Positions 63,362 through 64,000 of a stretch of 64,000 nucleotides of DNA are shown one piece after another. The stretch covers positions 744,001-808,000 of the forward strand of contig NZ_CP076458.1 in the NCBI RefSeq assembly GCF_018866245.1, written 5' to 3'. Both the position numbers and the translations under genes were made by a program. The notes under the pieces are model-generated. The model saw only the letters and a program-made list of their open reading frames with translations. It did not search any database and was not told where the DNA came from. How positions within the stretch are numbered: position 1 is the stretch's first letter; each line of letters opens with the position of its first letter. Origin of the DNA: Novisyntrophococcus fermenticellae. GTDB lineage: Bacteria; Bacillota; Clostridia; Lachnospirales; Lachnospiraceae.

Positions 63362-63690
63362 ATGCCCAGAACCAAAGGCAGTAAAAATAAGCCTAAATCC
63401 ACTATCGACTTCGCATCCCAGATTGCAGAGAAGCGATCCATCCTCCAATCACTCACTGCTGAAGTAGAAACAACACAAAAAAACCGAATAGAAAAAGTCT
63501 GATTTGAAAGAAAAGAAAACTTCTCTCTTAAGGCAGCAGAGAAAGAGCTGACCAAGTTGGAAAGGAAAAAGGCCGCCGACAAGAAAGCAGCCGAAGCTGC
63601 TAAGAAAGCTGAGGCAGAGGGGCTAGTAAAGAAGCTGCTGGCCGAGGGCGTAAGTGCTGACGAGATCCTTGCAAAGCTGTTACACATGGA
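63362..63690 (+). pseudogene. Broken paralogue of the MPRTKGSKN coiled-coil protein
   Basis: Starts MPRTKGSKNKPKSTIDFASQ and stops early near 63503. Other frames continue SDLKEKKTSL and AAEKELTKLERKKAADKKAA with the conserved end LLAEGVSADEILAKL. At least two frameshifts. The upstream region resembles that of the intact copy at 2783 (GTTATACTCTGAACA versus GCTATACTGAACACA). Confidence 0.8.
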
Positions 63691-63792
63691 TTTCTGTGGA
63701 CATCGCTATATAGTTTATGACCAAAATAAAGCCAAACGATACAAGGGAACATGAACACAACGAAGAACACAACAAAAAGGAAGGAACCGACA

Positions 63793-64000
63793 ATGATATT
63801 TCGTAAAGCAGTACAGCCAGACTTTGACAGCATCCAGAATTTATACTGGACATTGATTGACCGGGAGCAGGACAATCCATCTTTCCCACACTGGAAGAAA
63901 GGTATCCACCCATCTGACGAGATGCTACAAGAAAGCATTGAAAAGGGTGAGATGTATGTGCTGGCAGATGGAGAGGTTGCCGCCTGTGTGATAGCCAACA
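63793..64000 (+). CDS. GNAT-family acetyltransferase, N-terminal part
   Basis: AAGGAAGG precedes ATG 63793. The visible 69 residues, IFRKAVQPDFDSIQNLYWTL ... HPSDEMLQESIEKGEMYVLAD and EVAACVIAN, match the first strands of GNAT acetyltransferases. The acetyl-CoA loop lies beyond the window edge. Confidence 0.8.
   Translation, partial: MIFRKAVQPDFDSIQNLYWTLIDREQDNPSFPHWKKGIHPSDEMLQESIEKGEMYVLADGEVAACVIAN

Noticed and set aside
62193..64000. cas1/cas2 or other adaptation genes downstream of cas13a
   Set aside because: Both strands were read; only an Abi_2 remnant, the ribozyme candidate, broken hypothetical genes and a GNAT start are seen.
1..64000. tRNA or rRNA genes
   Set aside because: No cloverleaf pattern with a CCA-type end or rRNA core sequence was recognised on either strand.

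Overview
The window looks like a chromosomal segment of a gut-type Clostridia/Lachnospiraceae bacterium. This rests on AT-rich codon use, AGGAGG-type ribosome sites, the families present (VanZ, DUF5050-like, IS110/IS66/IS21/IS1202-like elements) and a type VI-A CRISPR system. The genus cannot be fixed from this sequence alone.

Layout. (1) 1-4.9 kb: end of a sugar nucleotidyltransferase gene, a VanZ-like protein, small hypothetical genes, a glyoxalase-fold protein and a candidate HDV-like self-cleaving ribozyme. (2) 4.9-5.8 kb: IS21 remnant. (3) 5.9-11.7 kb: a complete His-Xaa-Ser (Hxs) peptide-modification operon: hxsD, an hxsD-like gene, an A24 prepilin-peptidase-like membrane protease, radical SAM enzymes HxsC and HxsB, a MORN-repeat protein and the substrate HxsA with ten His-Xaa-Ser triplets. 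A broken IS110 and a membrane-anchored DUF5050-like protein follow. (4) 14.4-25.7 kb: a LacI-controlled catabolic cluster: SDR, SelA-like PLP enzyme, AGE-family epimerase, ABC sugar importer, two RidA proteins, amidohydrolase, RraA-like protein and ROK protein. Two identical 14-bp operators flank its first part, and the second permease is frameshifted at a G run. (5) 26-31.7 kb: a 656-aa zinc-ribbon protein, a GH3 fragment, two toxin-antitoxin pairs and an IS21 istB remnant. (6) 31.9-36.6 kb: an IS66 and an intact IS110. (7) 36.6-42.5 kb: a proteasome-fold protein, a secreted nuclease, a zinc-ribbon membrane protein and an ATPase plus Toprim-like pair with its own promoter. (8) 42.5-57.2 kb: stacked mobile elements. 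A Fic gene is cut by IS110; the IS110 is split by an IS1202-like element that leaves a 29-bp target duplication; the IS1202-like transposase is split by a serine-recombinase element. Two DUF6431-plus-integrase elements, a RIT (recombinases-in-trio) element and a phosphoglucomutase fragment follow. (9) 57.6-62.2 kb: a CRISPR array with an inverted-repeat leader and, in the same orientation, a single large effector with two R-x4-H HEPN motifs. This is Cas13a, type VI-A, with no cas1 or cas2 in the window. (10) 62.2-64 kb: an Abi_2-type remnant, a second candidate HDV-like ribozyme, and degenerate copies of genes resembling those at the left end.

The main functional units are the type VI-A RNA-targeting system, the Hxs operon, the LacI-regulated catabolic operon and the paired ribozymes. 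Many genes are broken, and at least five breaks lie at homopolymer runs, so read error should be excluded before calling them pseudogenes.
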